Assembly: GCA_900752215.1 (NCBI GenBank)
Contig: CAADUO010000063.1
Location: 69,116-133,115 of the forward strand
DNA: 64,000 nt
Direction of reading: 5' to 3'
Origin: an uncultured Collinsella sp.
GTDB lineage: Bacteria; Actinomycetota; Coriobacteriia; Coriobacteriales; Coriobacteriaceae
The translations under genes and the position numbers were made by a program. The notes under the pieces were generated by a model. It was not told the DNA's origin. It saw only the letters and a list, made by a program, of their open reading frames with translations, and did not search any database. Shown one piece after another: positions 17,166 to 25,312 of this stretch; position 1 is the first letter of the stretch; every line of letters starts with the position of its first letter.

Positions 17166-17270
17166 AGAGCTCCTTTGCTACTTAATGCGCGATGCATGTG
17201 GATGGAACTGATCGTCGATGGATGGTCAGGACTGCCCGGAAACCTTCCTGCTTAAGGAAGGCATTGCGAA

Positions 17271-17312
17271 ATGACAACGTAGGACATTTCGTTAATGACA
17301 ACGTAAGACATT
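17271..17312. promoter_or_regulatory. direct-repeat operators between EIICB-1 and its LacI gene
   Basis: ATGACAACGTAGGACATT (17271-17288) and ATGACAACGTAAGACATT (17295-17312) repeat at a 24-bp period. They are probably sites for the LacI protein at 17442. A GTGAACGGT box lies at 17339-17347. Confidence 0.65.
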
Positions 17313-17441
17313 ATTGGAAGAGCAACAAGGATTTACGGGTGAACGGTCGATATTGTCCGATAAACGGCTGATTTGTCAGTCGGGCAGGTAGTGTATGCTA
17401 GAACGCAAAAAACAAGCGATGCGAAACCGACTGGAGAAGTA

Positions 17442-18509
17442 GTGGCAACGATGGACAAGAAAAATGTCTCAATGAACGATGTGGCAGTTGCCGCGGGCGT
17501 TTCTCTCAAGACGGTGTCGCGCGTGATCAATGAGCCCGATAGCGTGCGCGAGTCGACGCGCGATAGGGTCCATGCTGCCATGGAGGCGCTTGGGTTCCGG
17601 GCGAACTTTGCCGCGCGTTCACTCAAGTTGGGCCGTTACGGGTGCATCGGCGTGGTGATGTTCCACTTGTCGGGCGGCGCCGTGGACATGATTGACGGTA
17701 TCGCAGATGCCGCCGAAGAGCGTGGTTTTGCGCTTACGATGATCAAAAAGCGGGCGGGGGAGAAGATGACCCTTGCCGATGCTGCGCGTAGGATGTCGCA
17801 GCTTCCCGTCGACGGCATGATCTTCAACCTGCGTCAGATGGTCGATGACTTTGATACCTTTGAGGCGCCGAAAGACCTCAAGACGGTGATTATCACGCCG
17901 ATGGAACATCCTACCTGCTCTACCGTTAGTGACGATCAAGAGGGTGGTGCGCGCATGGCGTGCGAGCACTTCTTAAATCGCGGGCACAAGAACGTGTATT
18001 TCGTCTCTGGTAAGAAAGAGTCGCTGTCGAGCCAGTGCCGTATGAAAGGTTGGCGTGCGGCACTCGAGGCGCGTGGCATTGAGCCGCCCGAGCCTCTGCA
18101 AGGCGATTGGAATGCGGATAGTGGCTATGCCGCGGGCCTTGCGCTTGCCGATAAACCCGATTGCACGGCGGTCCTCGCTGCTAACGACTGCATGGCAAAC
18201 GGCGTGATGATGGCTCTGCGTGACAGAGGGCTCAGGGTGCCCGACGACGTGTCCGTGATCGGCTTCGACGACGAACTCTACAAGACGATTCCCAACTCGA
18301 TTCTGACGTCAGTGAAGTTTCGCCACCGCGAGCTGGGCATCCGTGCGCTTAACGAGGTCGTCGCAGGTCTGGAAGCCCCGAGCTCCAGAAGCCGTACGCT
18401 TGTGTCGGGCGTGCTGGTCGAGCGTTCCAGCGTGAAGGACCTGCGGGCGCAGACGTGCTCGGCCTGTTCGTCTAAATCTGTAATAGGTAGGGCCGAAAAT
18501 CTCAGCTAG
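17442..18509 (+). CDS. LacI-family regulator of locus 1
   Basis: 355 aa. HTH NDVAVAAGVSLKTVSRVIN near residues 13-31, hinge helix, then a periplasmic-binding-like sensor (VIGFDDELYKTIPNSILTSV). GTG at 17442 is chosen because GGAG is five bases upstream; ATG at 17451 is the alternative. It is divergent from EIICB-1 and is probably its repressor. Paralogues in this window end shortly after VERS-V-DLR, but this one runs 20 residues further, because its frame enters a 57-nt palindrome (18470-18526) that supplies the last 13 residues and the stop codon. Confidence 0.9.
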   Translation: MATMDKKNVSMNDVAVAAGVSLKTVSRVINEPDSVRESTRDRVHAAMEALGFRANFAARSLKLGRYGCIGVVMFHLSGGAVDMIDGIADAAEERGFALTMIKKRAGEKMTLADAARRMSQLPVDGMIFNLRQMVDDFDTFEAPKDLKTVIITPMEHPTCSTVSDDQEGGARMACEHFLNRGHKNVYFVSGKKESLSSQCRMKGWRAALEARGIEPPEPLQGDWNADSGYAAGLALADKPDCTAVLAANDCMANGVMMALRDRGLRVPDDVSVIGFDDELYKTIPNSILTSVKFRHRELGIRALNEVVAGLEAPSSRSRTLVSGVLVERSSVKDLRAQTCSACSSKSVIGRAENLS

Positions 18510-18526
18510 ATGTTACAGATTTAGAC
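18470..18526. repeat. 57-nt palindrome, copy 3
   Basis: GTCTAAATCTGTAATA to TGTTACAGATTTAGAC. It overlaps the 3' end of the LacI gene and provides its stop codon. Confidence 0.85.
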
Positions 18527-18550
18527 AATTCGGTCCAGCTTATTCCGTTT

Positions 18551-18607
18551 GTCTCGATCTGTAACAACTAGACGGTCAAAAGTGGTCTACATGTTACAAA
18601 TCGAGAT
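18551..18607. repeat. 57-nt palindrome, copy 4
   Basis: GTCTCGATCTGTAACA to TGTTACAAATCGAGAT, interior type A, 81 nt after copy 3. Confidence 0.85.
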
Positions 18608-18630
18608 TGTTCGGCCCGGGCCGCCCGTTC

Positions 18631-18687
18631 GTCTAAATCTGTAACAGCTTGGACCGAAAAACTCGGCTAGATGTTACAGATTGAGAT
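18631..18687. repeat. 57-nt palindrome, copy 5
   Basis: GTCTAAATCTGTAACA to TGTTACAGATTGAGAT, interior type B, 80 nt after copy 4. Confidence 0.85.
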
Positions 18688-18715
18688 GAACAGGAGGACG
18701 GGTGCGGTCTAAACA

Positions 18716-18754
18716 AAATGGCCCGCGCATCACACATCGATGCACGGGCCATTT
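18716..18754. terminator. terminator hairpin downstream of EIICB-2
   Basis: AAATGGCCCG and CGGGCCATTT flank a 19-nt loop between convergent genes; A and T runs make it usable from both strands. Confidence 0.65.
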
Positions 18755-18786
18755 ATTGTCTGCGAGCGGCAGGTGGTGTCAGCGTC

Positions 18787-20547
18787 TTATGCCTCGAGGT
18801 TTTCCTCGATCCAGGCGACGGCACCCTTGGGATCCTTAGTGAGGTCGATGTACTGTTTGCCCTTGGGCGACAGCAGCGTGATGCCCAGGCGGTCGGTGTC
18901 GGCCTTCATCTCGTTGTAATAGGTGCGAACCTGCGGAGCCAGGACGATGACGTTGTACTGGTCCATGATGGCGTAGTGGCTGCCGTAGGCACCGGCGTTG
19001 GCGGTAATGTCGATGCCCAGCTCGTCGGCGCCTTCCTTAAGCGCGTTGGCGAGCAGTGCAGAGGTGCCGGCGCCAGCGCACAGAACCAGAACCCTCAGAT
19101 CCTTGCCCTTAAGGGCGGACGGAGCTGCGGAGGCCTCGGTGGCAGAAGCGGTCTCGACAACAGGAGCCTCAACGGCGGGGGCGGCAGCGGTCTTGACGGC
19201 CTTGGTCTCCTCGGCCTCTTCTTCGGCCAGGGTCTCGGCCTCCTGCTTGCACAGGACGTTGTCGTAGGCCTTGCAGAACGGGTAGTAGATCAAGAAGTCA
19301 ACGACCAGCAGGACGACAACCAGGACCAGAGAGATCGGCTGGAAGTTGGTGTCGATGAAGGTGCCGATCGGTCCGGGGAGTGCCCACGGCATGGCATAGA
19401 TAAAACCGTTCATGCCCAAAAAGTCGATGAAGAACTTACCAATGAGGACGTTGGCCACGGGGGCAAACAGGAACGGGATCAGGAAGTACGGGTTGAGGAT
19501 GATGGGCGCGGCGAACAGCAGCGGCTCGTTGACGGCGAACATCACGGGTACGACAGAGGCTTTGCCGACGGCCTTGAGCTGCTTGGAGCGCATAAAGAGC
19601 AGGAAGATGATCGGGACAATGAACGTGGCGCCGGTGCCGCCGAGTTCGCCGATGTAGTTACCGAAGTTCTCGGTCAGGGCGAGGGCGGGGTGACCGCCGG
19701 CCTGCAGCGTGGCGAGGTTGGTGGTGATGTTGCCAAACAGCGCGGCGTTGAGGGCAGGCTTAACGACCGAGGGGCCGTGGATGCCCATGAACCAGAACAG
19801 CGGGATCATGAACCAGATGAGGGCGAGGCCGGCGTAGGAATCGGCAGCGGCGAACAGCGGGCTCACCAGCGTGGAGATGACGTTGGCAAACGGGACGGCC
19901 AAGCAGGTGCGGCAGATAACGTCGATGACGGCGACAAACAGGATGGAGAAGCTGAAGGCGAAGATGTCGCGGAAGTTCTGGGCGATGGCGCCGGGGACTT
20001 CTTTGGGCAGCTTGATGGTGATGTCTCGCTTAATGCAGAAGGCATAGATGTTGACCGTGGCAAATGCGGCGACAAAGGAGCTCAGTAGGCCCTTGGTGCC
20101 CATGTTGTCGGTAAAGAACACCGAGACATCGGCGCCGTCGATCTTGGCACTCGTCTGGGTAACGGCCAAGATGAGCATAGCGCACATGGCGGCGACCATG
20201 GTGCTCGTGGCGTTGATGGCCTTGCCGGCAGGCATGCGGCGGTTCTTGGAGCCGGTCAGCGCGCTTGCGGTGGTGCCGGCGACCATGATGCCCACGACGC
20301 CCATCGTGAAGTTGTAAACCTTGTTGCAGAAGTTCACGACGTCGACGTTCCACCAGTCGGGCAGCGTAAAGCCGCCGACCGTGGCGACAACGCCCGGCAG
20401 GGTCGAAATAAGCAGGAAGACAGAAGAAGACAGGATGATGGGCATTGCTGCCAAAAAGCCGTCTTTAATGGCCTGAAGGTAGATGTTCTTAGAGACCTTG
20501 TCGAAGTACGGCTGACCTTTCTCCAAGAACTTAACGATCGATTCCAT
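18787..20547 (-). CDS. lacE: PTS EIICB, lactose/cellobiose family (locus 2)
   Basis: 586 aa, the same architecture as the locus 1 protein. The EIIC part includes HGPSVVKPALNAALFGN and FAVNEPLLFAAPIILNPYFL; an Ala/Glu linker (about 440-490) precedes EIIB with phospho-cysteine in RVLVLCAGAGTSALL. It has no EIIA of its own. Unlike the other two loci, the hydrolase gene lies upstream of it, separated by 176 bp that contain a 14-bp hairpin. Sugar specificity is inferred from the LacG-like partner enzyme. Confidence 0.92.
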   Translation of the reverse strand: MESIVKFLEKGQPYFDKVSKNIYLQAIKDGFLAAMPIILSSSVFLLISTLPGVVATVGGFTLPDWWNVDVVNFCNKVYNFTMGVVGIMVAGTTASALTGSKNRRMPAGKAINATSTMVAAMCAMLILAVTQTSAKIDGADVSVFFTDNMGTKGLLSSFVAAFATVNIYAFCIKRDITIKLPKEVPGAIAQNFRDIFAFSFSILFVAVIDVICRTCLAVPFANVISTLVSPLFAAADSYAGLALIWFMIPLFWFMGIHGPSVVKPALNAALFGNITTNLATLQAGGHPALALTENFGNYIGELGGTGATFIVPIIFLLFMRSKQLKAVGKASVVPVMFAVNEPLLFAAPIILNPYFLIPFLFAPVANVLIGKFFIDFLGMNGFIYAMPWALPGPIGTFIDTNFQPISLVLVVVLLVVDFLIYYPFCKAYDNVLCKQEAETLAEEEAEETKAVKTAAAPAVEAPVVETASATEASAAPSALKGKDLRVLVLCAGAGTSALLANALKEGADELGIDITANAGAYGSHYAIMDQYNVIVLAPQVRTYYNEMKADTDRLGITLLSPKGKQYIDLTKDPKGAVAWIEENLEA

Positions 20548-20655
20548 AGTTCACGCTCCTCTTTGCATGAAATCTTAATGGCATGGACGTTGAAAACCTA
20601 TATGGTCTCCCGCTTGCTAAAAGCCCGGGTGCAGGCGGGGTCGGTCCCAGGGGGA

Positions 20656-20702
20656 GAGAGGGGAGCGGCTGGGTTTGTATCGCATAGGGCCGCTCCCCTC
20701 TC
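20656..20702 (-). promoter_or_regulatory. intercistronic hairpin, lacG-EIICB locus 2
   Basis: GAGAGGGGAGCGGC (20656-20669) pairs perfectly with GCCGCTCCCCTCTC (20689-20702). No U run follows on the transcript. Confidence 0.6.
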
Positions 20703-20723
20703 GGGGGAAAGCGAGGCGATGCG

Positions 20724-22172
20724 CTACTGCGCGTCCGCCATAGTGTCGGCGAGCTCCTTGTACCAGAGTGCCGACTGCTTGATGTAGCGTTTTTGCGTGT
20801 CGAAGTCGATGTAGAACAGGCCGTAGCGCTTGTTATAGCCGTTGGCCCACGAGAACTGGTCCTGCAGGCTCCAGATAAAGTAGCCCTGGACGTCGACGCC
20901 CTCGGCGCGCGCCCGGAGCACCTTCTCCATGTGCTGGTCGACAAAGTCGATGCGCTCGGGATCGGCGACGATGCCGTTTGCGTCGGGCTCGGGGTCCTTG
21001 TGGCCCAGGCCGTTTTCGGTGATATAGATGACGGGGAGGTTGGGATAGGTGGCGCTGATGTGCTTGAGCGTGTCGTAGAGGCCTTGCGGGTAGATGAGCC
21101 AATCCCAGTCGGTGGTGGGGATACCCGGCATATCGACCTGCTGCCCGACGCCCTTAAACTTAAAGCACGAGGTGCCCTTGTCTCCGGTGCCGTTAAAGCT
21201 GTTGGTGGACTCGCCATCGTAGGCGGCGATAAACGCCGACTGATAGTAGTTGAGGCCGAACATATCGTTGCGGGGCGCCGCCTTGGCGAGCTCCTCCATG
21301 TCGCTGTCCTCAACCGTAAGCGTGGCGTTGTTGGCACGCAGAATCTCGTTGATGAGTGAGAGGGTGCGCGCGGAGTAGTGACCCAGGAAGGCGCCGTCCA
21401 TGATGAAGTCGGTGTAGAAGGCGTTGTACAGGTCGGCGGCGTGCTGGTCGGCGGGCGAGTCTGTGGCAGGATATGCCGGCGTCAGGACGTTGACCATGCC
21501 AATGCGTCCGCCCAGGTGCTCGGTCTCGTCAAGATCCTTATACAGGTTGACGGCGCGGGCGTGGGCAACGAGCTCGTTGTGCTGGCTCTGGATGCCGCTC
21601 GTCACATCAAAGTGATGGTTGGGCGGGAAGTTGCCTTGGATGTATTGGGAGTGCGAGAGGCTGATGAGCTCGTTGATGGTGAACCAATTCTTGACCTCGC
21701 GGAACTCGCGGAAGCAGAACTCGGCATAGCGCACATAGGCGTCGACGGTCTTGCGGTTGAGCCAGTCGCCCTGGTTGAACAGGGCGGCGGGGGAGTCAAA
21801 GTGATGCAGGGACACATAGGGCTCGACGCCATACTTTTTGCAGCAGGCGAACAGCTCGTGGTAGTGCTTAACGCCCTCGGCGAGGGGCTCGGCATCGTCG
21901 CCGTTGGGGAAGATGCGGGTCCAGGCGATGGACACACGGATGGCGTTGAGTCCATGCTCGGCAGAAAGGCGGATATCCTCCTCGTAGCGGTTGTAGAAAT
22001 CACTGGCCGGGTCGGGCAAAAAGCGACCCTGGGCGACAAGGTAATCGTCCCACATGGTCTTACCCTTGCCTGCCACCTTCGTGGAACCTTCCGTTTGGTA
22101 CGCGGCGGTTGCGGCGCCCCAAACAAAGCCCTTCGGCAGCTGCTGTACGCGGTTTAGCAAAGACATATGCAT
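20724..22172 (-). CDS. lacG: 6-phospho-beta-galactosidase, GH1 (locus 2)
   Basis: 482 aa. The acid/base Glu is in WFTINELI and the nucleophile in YITENGLGH; FSWANGYNKRYG keeps the LacG-type phosphate-binding Ser, Lys and Tyr and the galacto-selecting Trp. It is the most divergent of the three paralogues (WGAATAAYQTEG rather than FGGATAAYQVEG), so its aglycone preference may differ. It is the first gene of its operon, with operator-like sites upstream at 22287-22324. Two adjacent ATG codons (22172, 22166) are both possible; the second has better spacing from GAGGG. Confidence 0.85.
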   Translation of the reverse strand: MHMSLLNRVQQLPKGFVWGAATAAYQTEGSTKVAGKGKTMWDDYLVAQGRFLPDPASDFYNRYEEDIRLSAEHGLNAIRVSIAWTRIFPNGDDAEPLAEGVKHYHELFACCKKYGVEPYVSLHHFDSPAALFNQGDWLNRKTVDAYVRYAEFCFREFREVKNWFTINELISLSHSQYIQGNFPPNHHFDVTSGIQSQHNELVAHARAVNLYKDLDETEHLGGRIGMVNVLTPAYPATDSPADQHAADLYNAFYTDFIMDGAFLGHYSARTLSLINEILRANNATLTVEDSDMEELAKAAPRNDMFGLNYYQSAFIAAYDGESTNSFNGTGDKGTSCFKFKGVGQQVDMPGIPTTDWDWLIYPQGLYDTLKHISATYPNLPVIYITENGLGHKDPEPDANGIVADPERIDFVDQHMEKVLRARAEGVDVQGYFIWSLQDQFSWANGYNKRYGLFYIDFDTQKRYIKQSALWYKELADTMADAQ

Positions 22173-22286
22173 ACACCCTCTCGTCTCGCTGTTCGATATT
22201 GTGCGTTTGCGCTCAGGAGGCTCCCTGGTTAGCGTTCAGCGGTGAAAAAGCCCGATAAACACTATCTTAAAATGATTAGAACCAAA

Positions 22287-22459
22287 ATGAGCACGTGAAC
22301 ATTTGACAATGAGCACGTTAACATCCGGCTGGGATGTATAGAAACAAAACAACTTCAAACAGCCGCGAACGGTTGTATTTGTTCGGTAAGCGGTTTTGAT
22401 TGACAGAAGTTTTCATGTTGTGGTATATGGCTCGGGTATCATGAGCACGTTATCGATGT
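22287..22459. promoter_or_regulatory. operator sites between lacG-2 and its LacI gene
   Basis: ATGAGCACGTGAACAT (22287-22302) and ATGAGCACGTTAACAT (22309-22324) repeat at 22 bp, and ATGAGCACGTTATCGAT occurs again at 22441. They are probable LacI sites. A GCGAACGGT box is at 22365-22373. The 335-bp gap holds no gene. Confidence 0.65.
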
Positions 22460-22507
22460 ATGTACGATGCGCCATGGGCGCGGGGAATAGTTGGGAAGCA
22501 GGTTAGC

Positions 22508-23545
22508 GTGGAAGGCATGGCTCAGCAGACAAGGAATGGTCATTCGGCGAGCGCGGCAGAGGTTGCGGCGCTCGCTGGCGTGAGCCGCCAGACTGTGTCT
22601 CGCGTGGTCAACGGTATGCCCAACGTGACGGAAAAGACGCGCAAGCGTGTGCTGGCCGCCATGGAAGAGCTGGGCTTTCGTCCCAATTTTGCTGGAGCGG
22701 CGTTGCGCGGCGGGTCGTATCGTTCTATTGGCCTGTGCATGTACAACATCACACGTGTCGGTAACCTGGCGACGCTCGAGGGTATCATGCAAGCGGCGCG
22801 CGAGCACGATTTTGCCGTCACTATGATCGAGATGGGCGGCGACAAGCCCTATACACTTGCCGATGCCTCGCGCCGCATGGTCGAGCGACCCGTCGACGGC
22901 ATGATTCTCAACATGAACCGCATGGCTCCCGATTTTGAGGAGTTTGTTCCCCAGCCGGGAGTGCGAACGGTCATCCTGTCCATGTATGCGCATCCGCGCT
23001 GCACGACGATCGACTCCGACCAGTATGGTTCGTGCGAGCTGTTGACCAATTATCTGCTGGAACATGGTCACTCGAATATGCGGTTTGTGGCGGGTCCGGA
23101 AAACTCGATTTCCTCGCGTTTTCGTGAGGCCGGTTGGCGCGATACGCTGGGTCGTGCTCATGTCGATGCCGCTCCGATGCTGCGTGGCGATTGGAGTGCG
23201 GACAGTGGGTACGCCATGGGCGAGCGGATTGCGGCCGAGGTGCTTGCCGGCGGGTCGCAGGCGCCGACTGCCGTGCTTGCGGCAAATGACCAGATGGCGC
23301 TGGGCGTTATCGCCGCGCTCGAGAACGCGGGCCTGTCCGTGCCCGACGACGTGAGCGTGGTTGGTATCGACGACGCACTCGAGGGACTTGTTCCTCACAA
23401 TCGACTGACGACGCTGCGATTTGATTTGCGCGGTGTCGGTAAGCTTGCGTTTGAGGCGGCGATTGGAGAGAGCTCGTCTATCGAGGCGATTCATGTGCCG
23501 AGTACGCTGGTCGAACGCTCGACTGTTAGGGACATACGGGGTTAG
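22508..23545 (+). CDS. LacI-family regulator of locus 2
   Basis: 345 aa. HTH AEVAALAGVSRQTVSRVVNG followed by a sensor domain ending VVGIDDALEGLVPHNRLTTL and VERSTVRDIRG. GTG at 22508 (AGG five bases before) or ATG at 22517 may be the start. It is divergent from the lacG-2/EIICB-2 operon and is its probable repressor. Its sensor shares VDGMILNMNRMAPDF with the GalR-like protein at 36899, so the two probably recognise related galactosides. Confidence 0.9.
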   Translation: MEGMAQQTRNGHSASAAEVAALAGVSRQTVSRVVNGMPNVTEKTRKRVLAAMEELGFRPNFAGAALRGGSYRSIGLCMYNITRVGNLATLEGIMQAAREHDFAVTMIEMGGDKPYTLADASRRMVERPVDGMILNMNRMAPDFEEFVPQPGVRTVILSMYAHPRCTTIDSDQYGSCELLTNYLLEHGHSNMRFVAGPENSISSRFREAGWRDTLGRAHVDAAPMLRGDWSADSGYAMGERIAAEVLAGGSQAPTAVLAANDQMALGVIAALENAGLSVPDDVSVVGIDDALEGLVPHNRLTTLRFDLRGVGKLAFEAAIGESSSIEAIHVPSTLVERSTVRDIRG

Positions 23546-23559
23546 GTCCTACTCCGTTT

Positions 23560-23616
23560 GTCTCGATTTGTAACAGGTAGACGGTCAAAAGCGGGCTACG
23601 TGTTACAGATTTAGAT
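23560..23616. repeat. 57-nt palindrome, copy 6
   Basis: GTCTCGATTTGTAACA to TGTTACAGATTTAGAT, interior type A, 14 bp after the LacI stop. Confidence 0.85.
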
Positions 23617-23640
23617 TCTTCGGAAAGAGCAATCCTGTTC

Positions 23641-23697
23641 GTCTCAATCTGTAACAGCTAGGACCAAAAAACTCGGCTAGATGTTACAGATCGAGAC
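23641..23697. repeat. 57-nt palindrome, copy 7
   Basis: GTCTCAATCTGTAACA to TGTTACAGATCGAGAC, interior type B, 81 nt after copy 6. Confidence 0.85.
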
Positions 23698-23714
23698 AAA
23701 CGGCTCCCGACCTG

Positions 23715-23762
23715 AACAAAAAGGTCGGGGGCGGCGCGCCGTGTGACGTGCCGCCCCCGGCT
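23715..23762 (-). terminator. intrinsic terminator after lacG-3
   Basis: GGGGGCGGC and GCCGCCCCC pair; on the minus strand the stem is followed by GACCTTTTTGTTC. Confidence 0.8.
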
Positions 23763-23806
23763 GAGAAATGGGGACAGGTTATGTGGGCGGGTAACCCCGC
23801 AAGCCG

Positions 23807-25246
23807 CTAGTCCAGACGACGGGTCTGCGCTACGTGCTTATACCAGTAGGCGCTTGCCTTGGGCGTGCGCTTCTGGGTTTCAAAGTCAACGTAGAAGAAG
23901 CCATAGCGCTTGTTGTATCCGTTGGTCCAGGAGAACTGGTCCTGCAGGCTCCACAGGAAGTAACCGCCCACGTTGACGCCCACCTCCATGGCCTTGAGCA
24001 ACCAGCGCAGGTGCTGCTCGATGTAGTCGATGCGCGGCTGGTCGTCCACAAAGCCGTCTTTGTAGGGATCCTTGTAGCCCATGCCGTTTTCGGTAATGAA
24101 GATCTGCTTATAGTTGGGGTAGCGCTGCTTAATGTAGACGAGCAGATCGAACAGGCCCTCGGGATAGATGATCCAGTCCCAGTCGGTGGTGGGGATGCCA
24201 GGCTTGTTCACATGCTCGCCAATACCCTTAACGCGCCAGCGGCCGGTGCCCTTCTCGCCCGTACCGTTGTGGTGCAGGTCGTTCTCGCCATCGTAAGCCT
24301 TCAAAAAACGGCACTGATAGTTGTTAACGCCCAGGTAGTCGTTGTAGAGCGCGGCCTCGCGCATAATCTCGAGGTCCTCGTCCAGAATCTCGATGGTGCC
24401 GCCCGAGACGGCAGCCAGGCGGTTGGCGCACTCCAAGGTGTCAGGCGCGTAGTCGCCGCGGAAAGTGGCGTCGAGCAAGAACTGGTTCTGCAACACGTGC
24501 TCGTTATTAGCGGCTTTGATGTCGGCGGGGTCGTTCTCGTTGAGCGGGTACTTAAACTCCAGCGACTGGATGACGCCGATCTTGCCCTTAAAACCGCCGT
24601 TGTGGAAGGCCAGTACTGCCTTGGCGTGGGCGAGCATCATGTTGTGCTCGCACTGGAAGGCCTCGGCCAGATGCGCCTTGACGCCACCGGGGAAGGTGCC
24701 CTCGATGTAGGTGTTGGAGGCATCGGCCCAGATCTCATTAAAGGTGAACCAGTAGGTCACCTGGTCGGCGTACTCCTTAAAGCAGAAGGCGGCAAAGTCC
24801 ACAAAGGCGTCGATGGTCTCGCGGTTGAGGAAGTCGCCCTTCTCAAAGAGGGGCAGCGGCGTATCGAAGTGATGCAGCGTGACAAACGGCTCAACGTGGT
24901 GCTTGTGACATTCGGCGAAAAGGTCGTGATAGAACTGGACGCCCTCGGGGTTAATCTCACCGGTGCCGTTGGGGAAGATGCGGCTCCAGGCGATGGAGAG
25001 GCGAATGCCGTTGATACCAAACTCCTCGCACAGCTTCAGGTCGACGGGGTACTGGTTGTAGAAGTCCGAAGCGGGATCGGGGGAAAAGCGCCCCTGGGCC
25101 TCCAGGAAGTCGTCCCAGGCAACCTTGCCCTTACCGTGAGTGCGGGTCTCGCCCTCTACCTGGTAGGCAGCAGTGGCGCCGCCAAAGACAAAGCCCTCGG
25201 GAAACTGCGCAGGCGGGTTAGTGACGCTAGCAGGGTTAACGGACAT
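23807..25246 (-). CDS. lacG: 6-phospho-beta-galactosidase, GH1 (locus 3)
   Basis: 479 aa, very close to the locus 1 enzyme and to LacG of Gram-positive cocci (FVTLHHFDTPLPLFEKGDFL region). The acid/base Glu is in WFTFNEIW, the nucleophile in FITENGMGY, and the phosphate pocket FSWTNGYNKRYG is complete with the galacto-type Trp. It follows EIICB-3 by 66 bp, with a hairpin in the gap. Of the three it is the best candidate for hydrolysing lactose 6-phosphate itself; this is a judgement from similarity only. Confidence 0.88.
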   Translation of the reverse strand: MSVNPASVTNPPAQFPEGFVFGGATAAYQVEGETRTHGKGKVAWDDFLEAQGRFSPDPASDFYNQYPVDLKLCEEFGINGIRLSIAWSRIFPNGTGEINPEGVQFYHDLFAECHKHHVEPFVTLHHFDTPLPLFEKGDFLNRETIDAFVDFAAFCFKEYADQVTYWFTFNEIWADASNTYIEGTFPGGVKAHLAEAFQCEHNMMLAHAKAVLAFHNGGFKGKIGVIQSLEFKYPLNENDPADIKAANNEHVLQNQFLLDATFRGDYAPDTLECANRLAAVSGGTIEILDEDLEIMREAALYNDYLGVNNYQCRFLKAYDGENDLHHNGTGEKGTGRWRVKGIGEHVNKPGIPTTDWDWIIYPEGLFDLLVYIKQRYPNYKQIFITENGMGYKDPYKDGFVDDQPRIDYIEQHLRWLLKAMEVGVNVGGYFLWSLQDQFSWTNGYNKRYGFFYVDFETQKRTPKASAYWYKHVAQTRRLD

Positions 25247-25270
25247 GATGATCCAATCGTCTAAATCGAA

Positions 25271-25303
25271 GGGCCAGCCGGTCTTGGATGGTCGGCTGGC
25301 CCT
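25271..25303 (-). promoter_or_regulatory. intercistronic hairpin, EIICB-lacG locus 3
   Basis: GGGCCAGCCG and CGGCTGGCCC pair between the two genes, the third such hairpin in this set of operons. It lacks a U run. Confidence 0.55.
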
Positions 25304-25312
25304 GAGCGTTAC

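Noticed and set aside
14376..17255. 959-codon open frame on the plus strand
   Set aside because: It lies antisense to the locus 1 lacG and EIICB genes, is rich in Gly/Asp/His/Val from reversed GC-biased codons, and has no family motif. Similar antisense frames at 910-1989, 18718-20088, 54599-56068, 57358-59040 and 59955-61913 are rejected for the same reason.
18470..18687. CRISPR array
   Set aside because: The units are palindromes with variable 25-nt interiors, at most three per site, and the spacers resemble one another. No cas genes are near.
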